From NCBI GenBank assembly GCA_025345505.1, contig JANVCC010000030.1:2654123-2718122 (forward strand): DNA of 64,000 nucleotides, in the 5' to 3' direction. The notes beneath the pieces were generated by a model, which ran no database searches, was not told the origin of the DNA, and saw nothing but the letters and a program-made list of their open reading frames with translations. This document shows positions 51,701 to 64,000 of the stretch, one piece after another. Within the stretch, counting starts at the first letter, position 1; every line of letters begins with the position of its first letter. Made by a program: the position numbers and the translations under genes. Origin of the DNA: Todiramphus chloris collaris (Eukaryota; Chordata; Aves; Coraciiformes; Alcedinidae).

Positions 51701-53570
51701 CTGTGAAGGTGGCACCTGACATCTTATGGACACAAACAAGTGCTGACAGCATGAGACAGAAAAGCTGAACATGTTCAAAGGTGGCTTTCCAGTGTAGCTG
51801 CCATAGCAGGTAGCTGCCTTCACATCAAGGCCAAACACTAAAACTATCTCCTGGTCACAAGACTCTTCTTCCAAGGTACTCCAGAGGAAACAAATGCACG
51901 GTGCTGAAATGAAGAGTTTCTAAATACCAGCTGGCTTCCTAGATCAGAGACCCCATAAACTTCCTTTTCAATCAAATTATTACTAACTCTTAGGAATGTG
52001 ATGCCATACAATACTTGACAACCGCACAGAGATGTTTCTAATACAGATATCTAGGAGTGTAAAAAAAACAAAAAAACCAACAATGCAACTTTTGTAGAGT
52101 GAAAAAGTAACAATTCCAGAAGGGTTGTCCAGAATAAAATTATTTCATTTGTAATTACTCTGGCTAGAGATTCAGATTCACAACACAGATTTTAGTAGAG
52201 ACATCTTTTGTCTTTCCTGAAAGTATTAAATTACCAGTCACACTCATTTTTATTCAATTGATTCTATTTTTCCCCAGAAGCTTACCATGAATTCTTTATC
52301 ATGTGTTGTTTATAAAAAATTTAAGAACTATATAACCTTATCTATAAAGACATATTTCACACTTTTCACATAAAGACCAGAACCATTGAGTATGAACCTC
52401 ACAGTAAATGAACTAGAAATTACAATTAACTGGGGAAAAAAAAAAAAAAACAAGTAATCTAAAACAATATTTGTCTAGAAACTCTTACAATGCCAAAAGT
52501 CTAAAACACTGTGAATATGATGAGAAGCACAAGCCTAACGTCTTCTATATCAAAAGGCTCCCATACCACAGGGCTCCCTAAGGCAACGTGCACCCACCGA
52601 CCAAAGCTCAAGGTAAGTTTCACTCCAAAATTATTACCTTTGCAGTGGAAGTGAATGAACAAGGGTGGGCATCGTCTTCCACTAAAAAAAAAAAAACAAA
52701 ACCAGTGGTACCTTGATGCGTGCGATTCCGTGGCTACATCATGCCTTTTTTTGTAAGTGAAAGGCTTCAATTAATTCAAAATTCAGCCACAGAATTCCTT
52801 AGTCGTATCAGCTAACAACGTATCATCCTTCTTTCTTTCTCTCCACCAATTCCCTGTAGAATATTTGGTCAAATTCAAGGTCTTGCTGTTACCCATCAAA
52901 ATCCTCTAGGGAACTGATTTAAAATACCTGTAGGAACTCCCCTCTTCACAACACAAACACCCCATGAGAACCATGTTTCCCAGAAACTTTGAAGCTCCCA
53001 TCCTCAAAGATGACATTTATGATTATAGGAGACAGGGCTATTTCCACAGAAGACTTCAGCTTGGGTTCACACCAGAGGAATTTACTTAGTATTCTTCAAG
53101 GGAGAAGTAAAGATAAAGGAGGGACATTATTAGAAGAATGAGAGCACAGAGAAATGAAATTAAAAAGCTATATAATCCCAAACATTACGTGAGTTGCAGT
53201 ATAGATAAGTAATGCGGTTTATGTTGTTATTGCTTGGAAAACACAGTCTCTGCAGTGAAGAGAAGTGAAAAGCCAAGAACACAGATAGGATCAGACTAAA
53301 AAACACAAGTGTTTCTCTAAGTGAAATTTATGCCTCTGTTAAACAAAAATTTTTAGACCTGATAATAAAAATCAGTAAGCATTTTCCTAACGTAATCATC
53401 TAAGAAAGACACATCCTGTTTCCACTATACGGGTCACAGTTTGGCACACTTTTTCCCCGTTGGTACTGGGACTAGAAAGGATCTAAAGCTGTTTGTCAGC
53501 TTAAAGGTCACCTTCTTTACAAATTAGATGGCCATATAAGCAAAGGTTTATATAGCAGTGATATAAAACC

Positions 53571-53584
53571 CACACACACACACA
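53571..53584. repeat. (CA)7 microsatellite
   Basis: Short perfect CA dinucleotide run. Confidence 0.85.
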
Positions 53585-56079
53585 AACTACATAATGTGAG
53601 GGGCTTGATATAAACCCAGGAAACCAGGGCATTTCAGAGTTAAGCCTATCAGTCTATCTGTGCCTTATCTCCCTGTGTCTGGCTATTGTGGTAATCTTGT
53701 ACAAAATCATTCAAGGATATTTTGTCCCATGTGTGCTGTAACACTGACCTGGAGAAAGCAGAGTGCTGAATTAATAGATAAGCAAGAGCTTTAGCTTCCA
53801 TTTTCATTGATTTTATGGACTTAAGGTAAAACCATTTAGTTATTTGAAGGCTTCTTTCTTCTTAATGTTATTTATTTAAATATGTCTCAAGGATATAGCC
53901 TTCTACACAATACAGGAACATGGCTCATTAACATGCAATGTTACATTAATCAGTAGCATCGATTCTTGTTGCCTGTTATAATGATAATGTGCACTAAGAC
54001 TATTACAATGGATGTTATGGCAAAGAGAAATGAGTATTTCCCTCCTTGCTGAAGCAGTAGTCAACGCGAGAATTTTATTCAAATAAAGTGCCAAAGACTT
54101 TTCTTGTGAGCCTTATATCCATATGAACAGCACTACTAAAATCCACACGAGAACAGATACAGGAGTGTACAGCAAGCAAAAAAAAAAAGTCATCTTCACT
54201 CGTCTACATTTAAAAGACAAAAAGCTACTGATCTGACTTAAGATAAATTCTTTTTTAAGACCTTGTTTCGTCTTTCAAATTAAGACACAACGAGGCTTCT
54301 ATCCAAAATTGTTGCCTATTTTTTCTCAGAGTGCTTGAAAAAAATAAAAAAAATAACCCCACACAAAAAAGTGCTCCAGGCAAACCTGCAAAATCAAGTA
54401 TTCCATGCACTAGAACTGCAAGGCTTAATTCAAAGGTTGTATCATACTGGGAATGTTACTATCCCAAAAGCAGGTGAAAATTTCACAAAGGTGAAGTTGC
54501 ATCTATTTCCCTTCTTCCACTTCTTCCCTACAGTACCACTGCAGTGCTGTAAGTTGGGCAGATTCACCAGAGCAAGCTAAAAAGCTTTACAGCCTCCCCA
54601 TCAGCCTTGTTCAGTGAGAGCTGCTATATTTTGTGACACGACCACAACTGTGCAGTACCCCTCCTGGCAAAATACCCACCAGGATATTTTCCATCCTAGA
54701 CCATAAGTACAGTCAGAATAAAGGTACCTGATGGTACAAGCTCCTTTACTCAAAACAGGCAAAATGACAAATCAATTGTGACATTCATCCTTTTATTCAT
54801 ATAGGATAAATATATAAGCTTATTACTGCTCTTGCTTACTATTCTATCCTATTTCTATAAAACCATGTGGAAATATTTAATGTCATGAACATACTCAGAT
54901 TACTTTCAGCTGCCTTAGTTGTAAGAGAAATGAGCCAAACTTGTAAAATAACACTGTATGTGTACATGCGAGTCTGTATGCATCATACATATATGCACAA
55001 GATACTTCCTCATGATGTCTGTGCATCTGTGTGCCAGCTACTTGTTTTACCTCTACCACCTGACAGAACATCTAACCCGAGGCTGTGCCTCAGCCAAAGT
55101 CTGTAGAGTGACATGTGTGATGTGTTCCTGCCAGAAACTCATCTCTTCCTGTAAAATGATCAGGTAATATGATCATGACAGACCATCTGGATTTAGCAGG
55201 CTATTTTGTCTTATTTAAGAGGTATTCATTCAACTTCTAAAAGGTCAGATTTGAACCATCTGTGATGTAAACTGGTTGGAGTATTTGTGATAAAAAGATA
55301 AAACTTCAGCTCAAGACAGCTCAGCAGACTCGAGATCTGAAAATAATTAGGGAAGGAAATATTTGGTACTAATCTGTCTCATTTGTATTTCTGTTCTTGT
55401 TGATGTGAAATAACTGACATGGATTTATTTGCTCAGGTGTATATTGATAATAAATTTTGAGCTATGTTACTACTGCTTCATAGTAAAATACCATGGCTTT
55501 TCTTTTCAGTGTTTCCCTCCAGCTTTGATCAAAGAGCATTAATTTCACATTATATTTGGGTACAATTTGGAGTTTTGTCCCACAGTGTGCATCAGAACCA
55601 AAGCAGAGATAAGCCAGCACCCAGAGACCGTTGGAATACTGACAGGCACTATTGCCAAGGTCGATGCGAGCTCTTGTTTGAGCCTTGAAACTAGACACCA
55701 TGTCTACATATAAAAGAATAAATATGGAATTTCAGCAATTTTTCAGATCAATATCTACATTTTTGGATACTCACGGAAACCGAACAGTGTTATCACTGTA
55801 ATGATCAGATATTAAAAAGAAAGGTTTATAAAAAGAAGTACTATCTTTTAAGAGGACTGTCAGGCTAATTGGAAAAAGAAGGTATGTGATTAATATAAAA
55901 ACCTGCAATTTGGTAAAACTGATTAATACTGCTGAATTAAATCAAAAGTTCTTTCCAACTTAGAGTTAGCTGATACTTTGACCTGAGGAAAGGACACTTG
56001 TATAAAACCGTATCTTCTCTTCCCTCCTACGTCAGCAGAAGGAAGAAATCACGGACTAGCACTGCCAGCAAAATAACCT

Positions 56080-56128
56080 GGTGTAACTATAAATCCTGTA
56101 ACTATATAACCTGATGTAACTATATATC
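56080..56128. repeat. Imperfect tandem repeat of a CCTGRTGTAACTATA-like unit
   Basis: Three diverged copies of a TGTAACTATAAA-like unit follow one another (cctggtgtaactataaat, cctgtaactatata, acctgatgtaactatatat). Local duplication in AT-rich intron. Confidence 0.7.
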
Positions 56129-57565
56129 ACTTCATGAACTTACAAGGAAAAGAAGGAAGGTGTAAAGAAATAAAGCAATGAACTAAAACTAGAAACTTTC
56201 ATTTCCTAAAATATTCTACCAGTTATGGGTCTCTTTTTTTCTTTTTTCTTTTTTTTTTTCCTTAAGACTATAAAGGGAGATGTTATGGTAAATTGATAGC
56301 AGTCACAAAATCCTAAATACAGAGTCAACCTTTGAAAAGCTGTGCAGAAGTAAATGAGCCCTCATTTCATTTTACCACATCACTCAAATTTCTCAATGGC
56401 CTTTTCCCTGCGTATTTTATATGCTCTCTGCTTCTCGCTTCTCTTTTTCCTCAAATCAGGCAGTGCTTTCACTGCCATAGGGGGAAAAAAAAAAAAACCA
56501 AACCCTGAATGCTATTTATTAGCTGCAAGGAGCAAAAAGCTGATTCAACATAATAAGATTGTAATTGTAATAATTGAATGCTAGTGAAGCGATTGTCTTA
56601 TACATTATGTTTGTGGTGACAAGAGTTCAATGAACTAAAGTGCTGCATATACACAGTCTAAAGCCATTTAAAAATAATCAGTAAGTGAACTGACGCTTCC
56701 AGTATTTTCCATAGAAACCTAACCCAGATGGCAAATGAACTGCATGTCAAGTTGCATTTGAATCCAAGGCAAAGTGTACACCCCACCATTTAAATTAATG
56801 AGAACAAAACATACGTATGATATAATTTTGTCCATCAGTATCTCATGCTGTAGTAAAGCCACAGAGTTGCTTTCTGCTTTTTACTCTTAAGCTTTTTTCT
56901 CTTTTAACTCTTTTGGTGTTTTCCCACCAGAGAATGTCAGAAGCAGCTAGCAATTGCTTTGATTTTCCATAAACAATTCTGCTTCATGGGCAGCACATTA
57001 TGAAAAGCAGTTAATATGATAGGAAATAACCCAATATTCTCCAGCTAAATTATGAGCAGAACCTAACACATTCTAATTAACAATTATTATGGCTTTTCCA
57101 CTGTCAATGTGAAGTTTACCTACATTACTTATCGACTGCCCTAACATCCTAGACTCACTTTAAAAACCAAAGCAGCATGAATGGATGGCACTAGTAATAT
57201 ATTCCATCAGACACTTTCTTCTTGGTTTGCAGCCTATACAGCGCATAAGCAACACAGGAATTTTTCACTGATGACATCTAAATTTCACACTTGTAAATGA
57301 ATCCTAAAATGAGAAAGACACCATTGCCATTTAATTTTCTACCTTAGCAGTCAAATTTAGTAGTGGACTTTGGCTGCTGTGCAGTGGAAGAGGGGAGTGT
57401 TAACTGGAGTTTGGGGAGCTAGATTAGCATTACTGAGGTATGATGCAAATAGCCAGAATTTAGTATTTCTTCCCTGAATAAAGAATGATATTTTAGGCTG
57501 ACCTACTGGACTGACATGTATAAAAGCATAGGCAATGGCAAAGTACCATGTTTTTCTATATATTT

Positions 57566-57592
57566 TATATATATATATATATATGTATATAT
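57566..57592. repeat. (TA)n microsatellite
   Basis: TA dinucleotide run with one G interruption, followed by TTGTGTGTTGTG. Confidence 0.9.
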
Positions 57593-58983
57593 TGTGTGTT
57601 GTGTTTTTATGAGGGCTATTGCCCCCACAACCAGAGATGGGTATGCAGCAGTGGAAAGAGCTTTTCAAATAATGGTTTGAAAAATGCTTGTTTTCACCAA
57701 TTCTAATTAACTACTGAAAATCAGACATTTTGAAGAAAAAACAGGCATTTGTAGTGTCTGTAGAAGGGAAAAAACCACCAAAAGTCACTGTATTCTATGA
57801 CAGATTTTCATACAAATGTTTGTATAGGGTAAATGTAAGTAAACTGGTAAGGCCAATGTGTAAATAGGCAATAGGTAAATCCAGTCATTACTATGATTTG
57901 TGAAAGCTGTCTGACACGAAGAGACAAACTCTCAAATGACCTAATGACCATAGTAAGACTCACAAACCTCTACTCAAAGTGCAAACTTGTCCTGAACCAT
58001 CAGGTCTCTTTAGACATGGGAGAGATCAAAAGCCTGTATTAAAACCAAACTAAACAGCCCCTCTAAAAGCAAAGTGAATACCGCATATCGAAATTCTGTT
58101 CCTCGGGTAAGGAATGGGAGAATACTAGCCAAATGTGATGGACAGCTAAATTCTCTTTAAGAAGGAAATATTTTTAAGAAGATGGCAGAGGAATCCCTAA
58201 ATAACAGGATAGCATGGAACATATAAAATACAGGCTTTCAATAAGCCTTTAATCGATGCAAATGCAAAGCGATCCAAAAATTATGTCCTTCTTGACCACT
58301 ATCATAACCGAGTCTATGCCAAAGCTCACCACTTCAAACCAGCCAAGCCCAGCAATCTTGGGGAGCATCTCAATCTCACAGCAGTGTTACACAAAGTCTC
58401 CTGAGCAGCCTGAATCACCAAAGGTATTTATAAGGGTATTTCTAAACACATGGTTGGTTATTCTTGAATAGAGAGAACTCAGTTAACGTTGATGTGTCCT
58501 CAAGATAACGTCAAATGGCAAGAGGGAACAAACTCAGCCATTACAGTGTGGCGAGGAGCTGACGCTTGGGGAGTTCATTAAACTGCTGAATAAAGCTGTG
58601 ATGTCCTCCCAAACCTTCCATGAATTGTGACCTGTCAGTGGTTTCACAAGTAGAGAAGGCAAGCAAGGCTCAAAATTGAGTTCTCTCTCCAGTGTTAGCT
58701 CACTGAATCATCTAAGCATTACAGCATGTCCAGCCTCAATTAACAACAGCATACCTCCAAACAGCAAGTTTTCTTGGATACCACAAATGCTGCAACAGCA
58801 ACCTAACAGCCTGCAATCATCTTGTTGCAGGCTTATTTTAACAAACTCCTCATCCAATCAAGCAACTAGATGTAAAAAAGTATTAGTAAAGTCTCTGAAA
58901 TATCCGGTAAATATTTAATGCATGCTTAATTTGCTTTGGAGGAAGTATAGTGCAATTAACCCTGACAGTTCTGGAGAGAATAG

Positions 58984-59195
58984 TGTTGGAAAAATTTCTT
59001 CATCAAATAGGTTCTAAATCCCTGGAACAGGCTGCCCAGGGAAGCGGTGAAGTCCCCATCCCTGGATGTATTAAAAGACATGTAGATGTGGCACTGAGGG
59101 TCATGGTTTAGTGGTGACCTGGCAGTGTTAGGTTAACATTTGGACTCAATCATCTTAAAGGTCTTCTCCTGCATAAATGGTTCCATGATTTTCAG
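58984..59195 (+). mobile_element. CR1 LINE 3' fragment, opposite orientation
   Basis: The only plus-strand CR1 in the window. Landmarks in order are tggaaaaatttcttcatc, ggaacaggctgcccaggga, ccatccctggatgtatt, gacatgtagatgtggcact, atggtttagtggtgacc, ttggactcaatcatcttaaa and ggtctt, ending in the decayed terminal repeat ttccatgatttt. The 3' end is complete and the 5' end truncated. It is antisense to NLGN1. Confidence 0.93.
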
Positions 59196-59224
59196 ACCCA
59201 CAAGTTGTGCTTTTTTCCCCCTCT

Positions 59225-59284
59225 ACAAAACAAACAAACAACAAAAACAACAACAAAAACCCCAAAAATCAAAAAAAACCAAAG
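59225..59284. repeat. A-rich low-complexity stretch (AAAC variants)
   Basis: CAAACAAACAACAAAAAC-type sequence begins 30 bp beyond the 3' end of the plus-strand CR1. It is composed almost only of A and C. Confidence 0.75.
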
Positions 59285-60148
59285 CACTGAACACAAAATT
59301 TAGCCTTATTCTTTTGCAAAAGTATTATTTACAAAGGCTTCTAATAATATTAATTCTACAAATAATAATTACTTGTATCCTGATAAACTATCTGGAACTA
59401 GTGCAAGAGGAAGAAAGATTTCCCAAAAACAGAAGTCGCTGTTGTTCCTAACCTGAGCCTCTAAATCAAGAAAAACAGGTTGGTGACATTTCTTAAAATG
59501 TAATACTTATATTGGATAACTTATTAGAAATTAATTTCACAGTAGTGAATACTTTATAGCCACATATCTACTCTTACCAGTAGTGTACAAAATATAGGAT
59601 AGGAGAACACGCTAAATCACCATTCTGCTGAGTGTACAGTGACTTGTGCCTATGCCCTGAACACCCCCACACCCCAGTAGCTCCAAACACATGGCCTGGC
59701 AGGAAACTTCCCTTTTCTCAGTGCCCATCCCACCAGTAATTCTTGTTGTATCAGCAGGGTACCACAGGAACAGCAGCTTCTAGAGAGCTGTATTCATAGC
59801 CAAGGTGGAGTCAACAGCCACACAGAGGTTTACAGAGCCTTTGAGCTAAAACAAGTTAATTCCTAGAGAGCACTGTAGAGAGATGGCACGTTTGTTCAGT
59901 TGAGGACAAGAGATCCAAAGTAACCTCCTGGCACACATCAAGAGATGACCAGCAGAAACTAGAACAGCATTTAGTCATCTTAAAGGGATGGCATCACCCA
60001 TCTTTATTGTCATTTTGCAACTAGTTCTTGAGAAAGTATGGTGTTCTGCAGCTGACTACAGCTTAAAGTTTTCCAGGTAGCAGCAGTATTGGTTTCAACA
60101 TGTCTTAGTGCGTAAAACTGTTAAGAGTGGATGTTCATTTCACAAGAA

Positions 60149-60165
60149 AGTAGTAGTAGTAGTAG
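60149..60165. repeat. (AGT)5 microsatellite
   Basis: Short perfect trinucleotide run, AGTAGTAGTAGTAGTAG. Confidence 0.9.
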
Positions 60166-62012
60166 AGACAATTTTACCCAGAAGTTCAATGCTTAGAGGA
60201 AGTGCCTTTGAAGCTACACTTGAACAGAAAAATTTGAAGTATGTGAGAAGCTAGAAAGGAGGTAGTAAAGGCTCTTAGAAAGGGAGAGGTACTTGGAGAT
60301 CTGCTGAGTATCTCCACTGTTTTGCAAACTACATGACATCTAAAACCTTGTCAATGCAAAGCCCAGTTCTCTCTCTCTCAAAAAAAAAATCATTAAGAGT
60401 AAGATATAAAAGTCAGTACTAACAAATACAGTTTTATGGTGCAAAAAAAAGAGATAAGGAAAGATGGACAAGAGTAAGGGAAAAGTCCACAACTGTGTCC
60501 TTCAGTTGGAACACTGGCTCATGGCTGTTCGGCAGGTTTTTACATTACAGTGTGCATTAATCGAAGGTCATGAGTGTAAATCCCCTATTGCTTTTAGTTC
60601 ACAGCTAAACCAAAATGAAGGTAGGTGATGAACACTTCCTGATTGTTTCTGTCAATCATTTTTCCAGCTGAAATGAGAAAAACTACACAGGGTTAACTAA
60701 GAAAGCAGAGTTGGAGCTCCTTGATATAAATGGGAATTGAACTCATGGGACTGTGCTGCTGAGAAAGATTTTGCAACGTTATTTTCATCTTTCCCAGGAT
60801 TTTTTTAAATTCTCTAGGCATCTTGCAAAGCCCACATTTATTCATTGGCATTTAGGGAGCGAACCAAACCCACTGAAGTCAATAAGAGTCTTTTCATTGA
60901 CTTCAGTGACTTTTAGAGCAGTTTTTTAGAGAGACTGACAGAACAGAGATGGAAAGAAGATCTGATAAAACTTCCCAATTTGGTGCAGGCTACGGCCATT
61001 GCATTTTCACTTATGAAAGGATCTGTGACATGGACTTTTTGTTCAGCTATATGTGAAAAAAATATAAATTTGACCAACTTCTTTTATGCTGGTTGATGTT
61101 ATGAGCACTAGATAGTTATTTGATGAAATAAAATACATTCATCTTGGATAACTCATGGAAGAAAGAAAATATGACCCCACATACAATACATTTCTTCCTA
61201 TTGTTGAACATACATTGGATTAGCTATTGAAGAAAATGAAAGAAACCAGTGAAATGTTAAATATATTTAACTGAAGTTCACGTATAAAACACTATACCAA
61301 GTTTAACATTAAAATGACTGTGTATGACAGCATAACAAAATAATATGGTTTAACAGAAAAGGCTTATAATGAGAAAAATTAAACCATTTGTATTCAACAG
61401 TTACACAAGACATTTTCTATTCTGTTCATTCAGACATTCTTGTTAGCTGATATGGTTTAAACATTAATATCAACATAGAATATAAATGAGAAAAATAAAT
61501 TGCAAAGCCCCCAAAAGCAACTGTCAATATCCTAGTACTAGAGCTTGTTACCCACTAACAAGTCACTTTCAAAAGCCATGCATAAGGTGAGCACTCACAA
61601 AATGCACCAAGATCAGAGTTAGTAAATCACGCCTTGTCAAAGACCATGGGTCACCTGCTGTCCCAAAGACAACACCGGAGGTTCACAGTTCTGTAACCAG
61701 TCCTGCACTGTGGCTCTGCACAGCTTCATGACAACAACAACTGTACAGTTTGGCAGGGAAGTTCTCTCATTCTGTCCTAAGTCCTAATACCTTCTCTGCA
61801 TTTTAAGGAAAGGATCATTTACATTCCTTGCACCCCATCATAACCAGGCAAACTCTTCTGTGCTAAGTAGTCTACGTCATGAAGCATTTGTCCTACACAG
61901 CTTTTATTACACATTTTAAAGTAAACTGCAAGTCTCAGGCCATTCAGACCGTCTCAGCAGCAGAAGCTGAAATGCCAAAGCTACATAGCAAAAGCAACTA
62001 TTTACTTTCCAC

Positions 62013-62569
62013 TCACAGAATCACAGAATGTCAGGGGCTGGAAGGGACCTCGAAAGATCATCTAGTCCAAGCCCCCTGCCAGAGCAGGATCACCTAGACC
62101 AGATCACACAGGAACATGTCTAGGCGGGTTTTGAACGTCTCCAGAGAGAGAGACTCCACAACCCCCCTGGGCAGCCTGTTCCAGTGTCTGTCACCCTCAC
62201 TGTGAAAAAATTCCTCCTCATGTTTGCATGAAACTTCCTATGCCTCAGCTTTCACCCACTGCCCCTTGTCCTATCATCGAGCATCACCGAGAATAGCCTG
62301 GCTCCATCCTCCTGGCACTCACCCTTTCTATATTTATAAACATTGATGAGGTCCCCCCTCAGTCTCCTTTTCTCCAAGCTAAAGAGCCCCAGCTCCCTCA
62401 GCCTTTCCTCATAGGAGAGACGCTCCACTCCTTTAATCATCTTTGTGGCTCTGTGCTGGACTCTCTCAAGCAATTCTATGTCCCTCTTGAACTGGGGGGC
62501 CCAGAGCTGGACACAGCACTCCAGATACAGCCTTACCAGGACAAAATAGAGGGTCAGGATAACCTCCAC
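62013..62569 (-). mobile_element. CR1 LINE, 5'-truncated, with part of the reverse-transcriptase ORF
   Basis: The best preserved transposon in the window. Its 3' end (left side) is tcacagaatcacagaatg, followed by ggaagggacctcgaaagatc and atctagtccaagccccctgc. The minus strand keeps an open frame at 62569-62252 of 105 codons with the C-terminal end of the CR1 ORF2 protein: [49 protein letters not shown] and DLINVYKY. The frame breaks near 62252, before the HKLKHRKF-like end expected in the family. It has lost its 5' part, including the catalytic reverse-transcriptase and endonuclease domains, so it is inactive. Its low divergence suggests a younger insertion than the other five copies. It lies in the same orientation as NLGN1. 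Confidence 0.95.
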
Positions 62570-63104
62570 TCAGTAAGAAGCTCTTCAGACCCCAATGCAG
62601 TGGTTTTGTTTAAGTTACCAGAGGATATATGACTAAATTGATATTTCATGTTATTTTCTAACAAGATTTATTGCAGGAAGCTACCCTATACCAGCACAGA
62701 AATGGATGATCCTGTAATTTTACAGACTTTTTCAATGCCTGTCATCTTAAACTCTCCAGCCATTGGTTACAGATGTAAATGTTAACTATGTATCATCATC
62801 TTCAGGGACTGACATAGGGCCATTAATCCAGAGTCACAAGTCACATAGGTACTCTAGCTATACAAAGCCTCCATGCAGGCTAAGGCAGAGCACATCCCTT
62901 AAACTAGAAGAGGTGACCACAGAAGTCATCAGCTTTTAGAAAGGCACATTAACTCTTAAAGACAGTTATAAGCAGATGAGTATAAAAGCTTTGCCTACAG
63001 CGTGTGGTTATATGCTGGACTCTTGAGGGATTCTATACAGAGCACTTCCTAATTCCTCTCTAACTTTTCTTTTTTCAAGTTAATTTTTTAATTACATACC
63101 TTAC

Positions 63105-63345
63105 GTGTTACAGACTTCCTTTTCCTTCCCTATTGCCTCTCCCCAGTACACTTCTGCATCTGCTCGTATTTTCTAGTCCCACTCTATTTCTCCTTTCCCA
63201 TCCTTTTTTTACTGCTTTACCCTTCCATTTCTTGCAGCTCTCACCTCTCCTACGTGCCTTCCCATTTCCTTCCGCTTTTAACTCCTTTCACTTCTCCTTT
63301 AGTCTTCTCATCTTCCAGAATAATTGATTTCCTCCATCCTTGCCC
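63105..63345. repeat. Pyrimidine-rich stretch
   Basis: About 240 bp dominated by C and T on the plus strand (cttccttttccttccct, tttctcctttcccatcc, ttcacttctcctttag), so purine-rich in the NLGN1 transcript. A frame rich in L, F, P and S here is compositional. It may adopt triplex-type structure or be a decayed simple repeat. Confidence 0.7.
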
Positions 63346-64000
63346 TCCAATCAATTTATTTGATCGTTTTTAAGGTATGCAGCAGTGTGCTCACTGGTGA
63401 CACAGTGCTACACTGCAAAGATAAAAAACAAACTCCAGATTCTTTCAACATCTGCAGTCAGTGACAAGGATCAGTATTACCAGTCTGATTGCGCACGACT
63501 TCAGACTTGTTTGGACTACCTGACAGTTTTGACATGTTCTTTGCTTTTGGTTTAAGTCAGGGGTTTTCTTTCACTAGTAGAGAAACATGGTTTAGCAACC
63601 AGTGATTTTGTTCAGCACAGTCTAGAAGAAAACAGAGATAACCCCCAAAGTCTCCCATGTGACCTTACTTTCCACGTACTTTACCCAAGTACCTACAAGA
63701 CTAAAATCTGATCCATCTCATTCTGAATTGCAACAAGCTCTTCCCAGCTCATTAAAGATCAAGTAGGTCTGTGATTTGTCTTATTTTGTCTCACACTTCC
63801 ATTAGGCATTTAAGAGACAACTGCTTTATTTTGCAATAACAAAGTGCTTCTGTACAGCAGAATGTCTGCCACCTCCTCACTGCAAACCTCCGATGAGTTT
63901 TCAAAGCCTGCAGGTTTTAGAATGGGAGGACCCAAATAATTCTCTTTTTTTTTGGTCATGATGTCGAAAGATTTAACACCTTAGGTCTTGAGGAGGAGCA

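Larger units (their letters stand above)
28695..64000 (-). other. NLGN1: NLGN1 intron upstream of exon A2 (partial)
   Basis: All sequence right of exon A2 is upstream of it in gene orientation, and no further exon was recognised before the window ends. Neither the A1 cassette nor the first large coding exon was seen. Contents: pyrimidine and T-rich tracts near the exon; CR1 fragments at 31.1, 36.3, 59.0 and 62.0 kb; a solo LTR at 33.8-34.5 kb; a G25 run at 36.8 kb; a possible LTR at 42.9 kb; short AT, CA and AGT microsatellites; and long unique AT-rich stretches (37-42.8, 43.2-58.9 and 59.2-62 kb) in which I see no gene. Long first introns are usual for neuroligins. Confidence 0.8.

Noticed and set aside
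1..64000. CRISPR array, operon, phage or bacterial mobile element
   Set aside because: No regularly spaced repeats or prokaryotic coding density. Spliced neuroligin exons and CR1 retroposons show vertebrate DNA.

Overview
The window looks like bird genomic DNA: a 64-kb piece from the inside of one large gene, made almost entirely of intron. The avian assignment rests on several truncated CR1 LINEs with typical bird 3' ends, one solo LTR of the kind common in birds that begins TGTCCTGGTTT, an otherwise low repeat load, and AT-rich unique sequence. The species cannot be named from the sequence.

Two exons can be identified with confidence, both on the minus strand and both from neuroligin-1 (NLGN1), the postsynaptic adhesion protein that binds neurexins. 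The 153-bp exon at 19336-19488 encodes the segment with the [10 protein letters not shown] and NYRLG motifs of the esterase-like ectodomain. The 60-bp exon at 28635-28694 is the alternative insert of splice site A (A2 type, acidic, 20 residues). It is a symmetric phase 1-1 cassette that joins the 153-bp exon directly. The three intron parts are 1-19335 (runs out of the window), 19489-28634 (complete, 9,146 bp) and 28695-64000 (runs out of the window). No start codon, terminal exon or other recognised protein gene is present.

Layout. 1-19 kb: downstream intron with two adjacent CR1 fragments (7.7-8.4 kb), a G25 run and a C20 run. 19.3-28.7 kb: the two exons and the intron between them, which holds a G24 run, a 22-bp perfect palindrome and a TATA/first-exon-like arrangement on the opposite strand. 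28.7-64 kb: upstream intron with a T-rich tract (29.2 kb), CR1 fragments at 31.1, 36.3, 59.0 and 62.0 kb, the solo LTR (33.8-34.5 kb), a G25 run (36.8 kb), a possible unclassified LTR (42.9 kb), GT-rich and pyrimidine-rich stretches, and short microsatellites.

The most interesting biology is local splicing control. The A2 exon has a weak donor (GTATTT), an RBFOX motif (TGCATG) 26 nt downstream, and a dense pyrimidine tract suited to PTB-type repressors just beyond it. The constitutive exon has another TGCATG about 54 nt upstream of its acceptor. These fit neuron-specific choice of splice site A. A second oddity is the cluster of four uninterrupted 20-25-nt G or C runs within about 21 kb. I did not find a new multi-gene system here.
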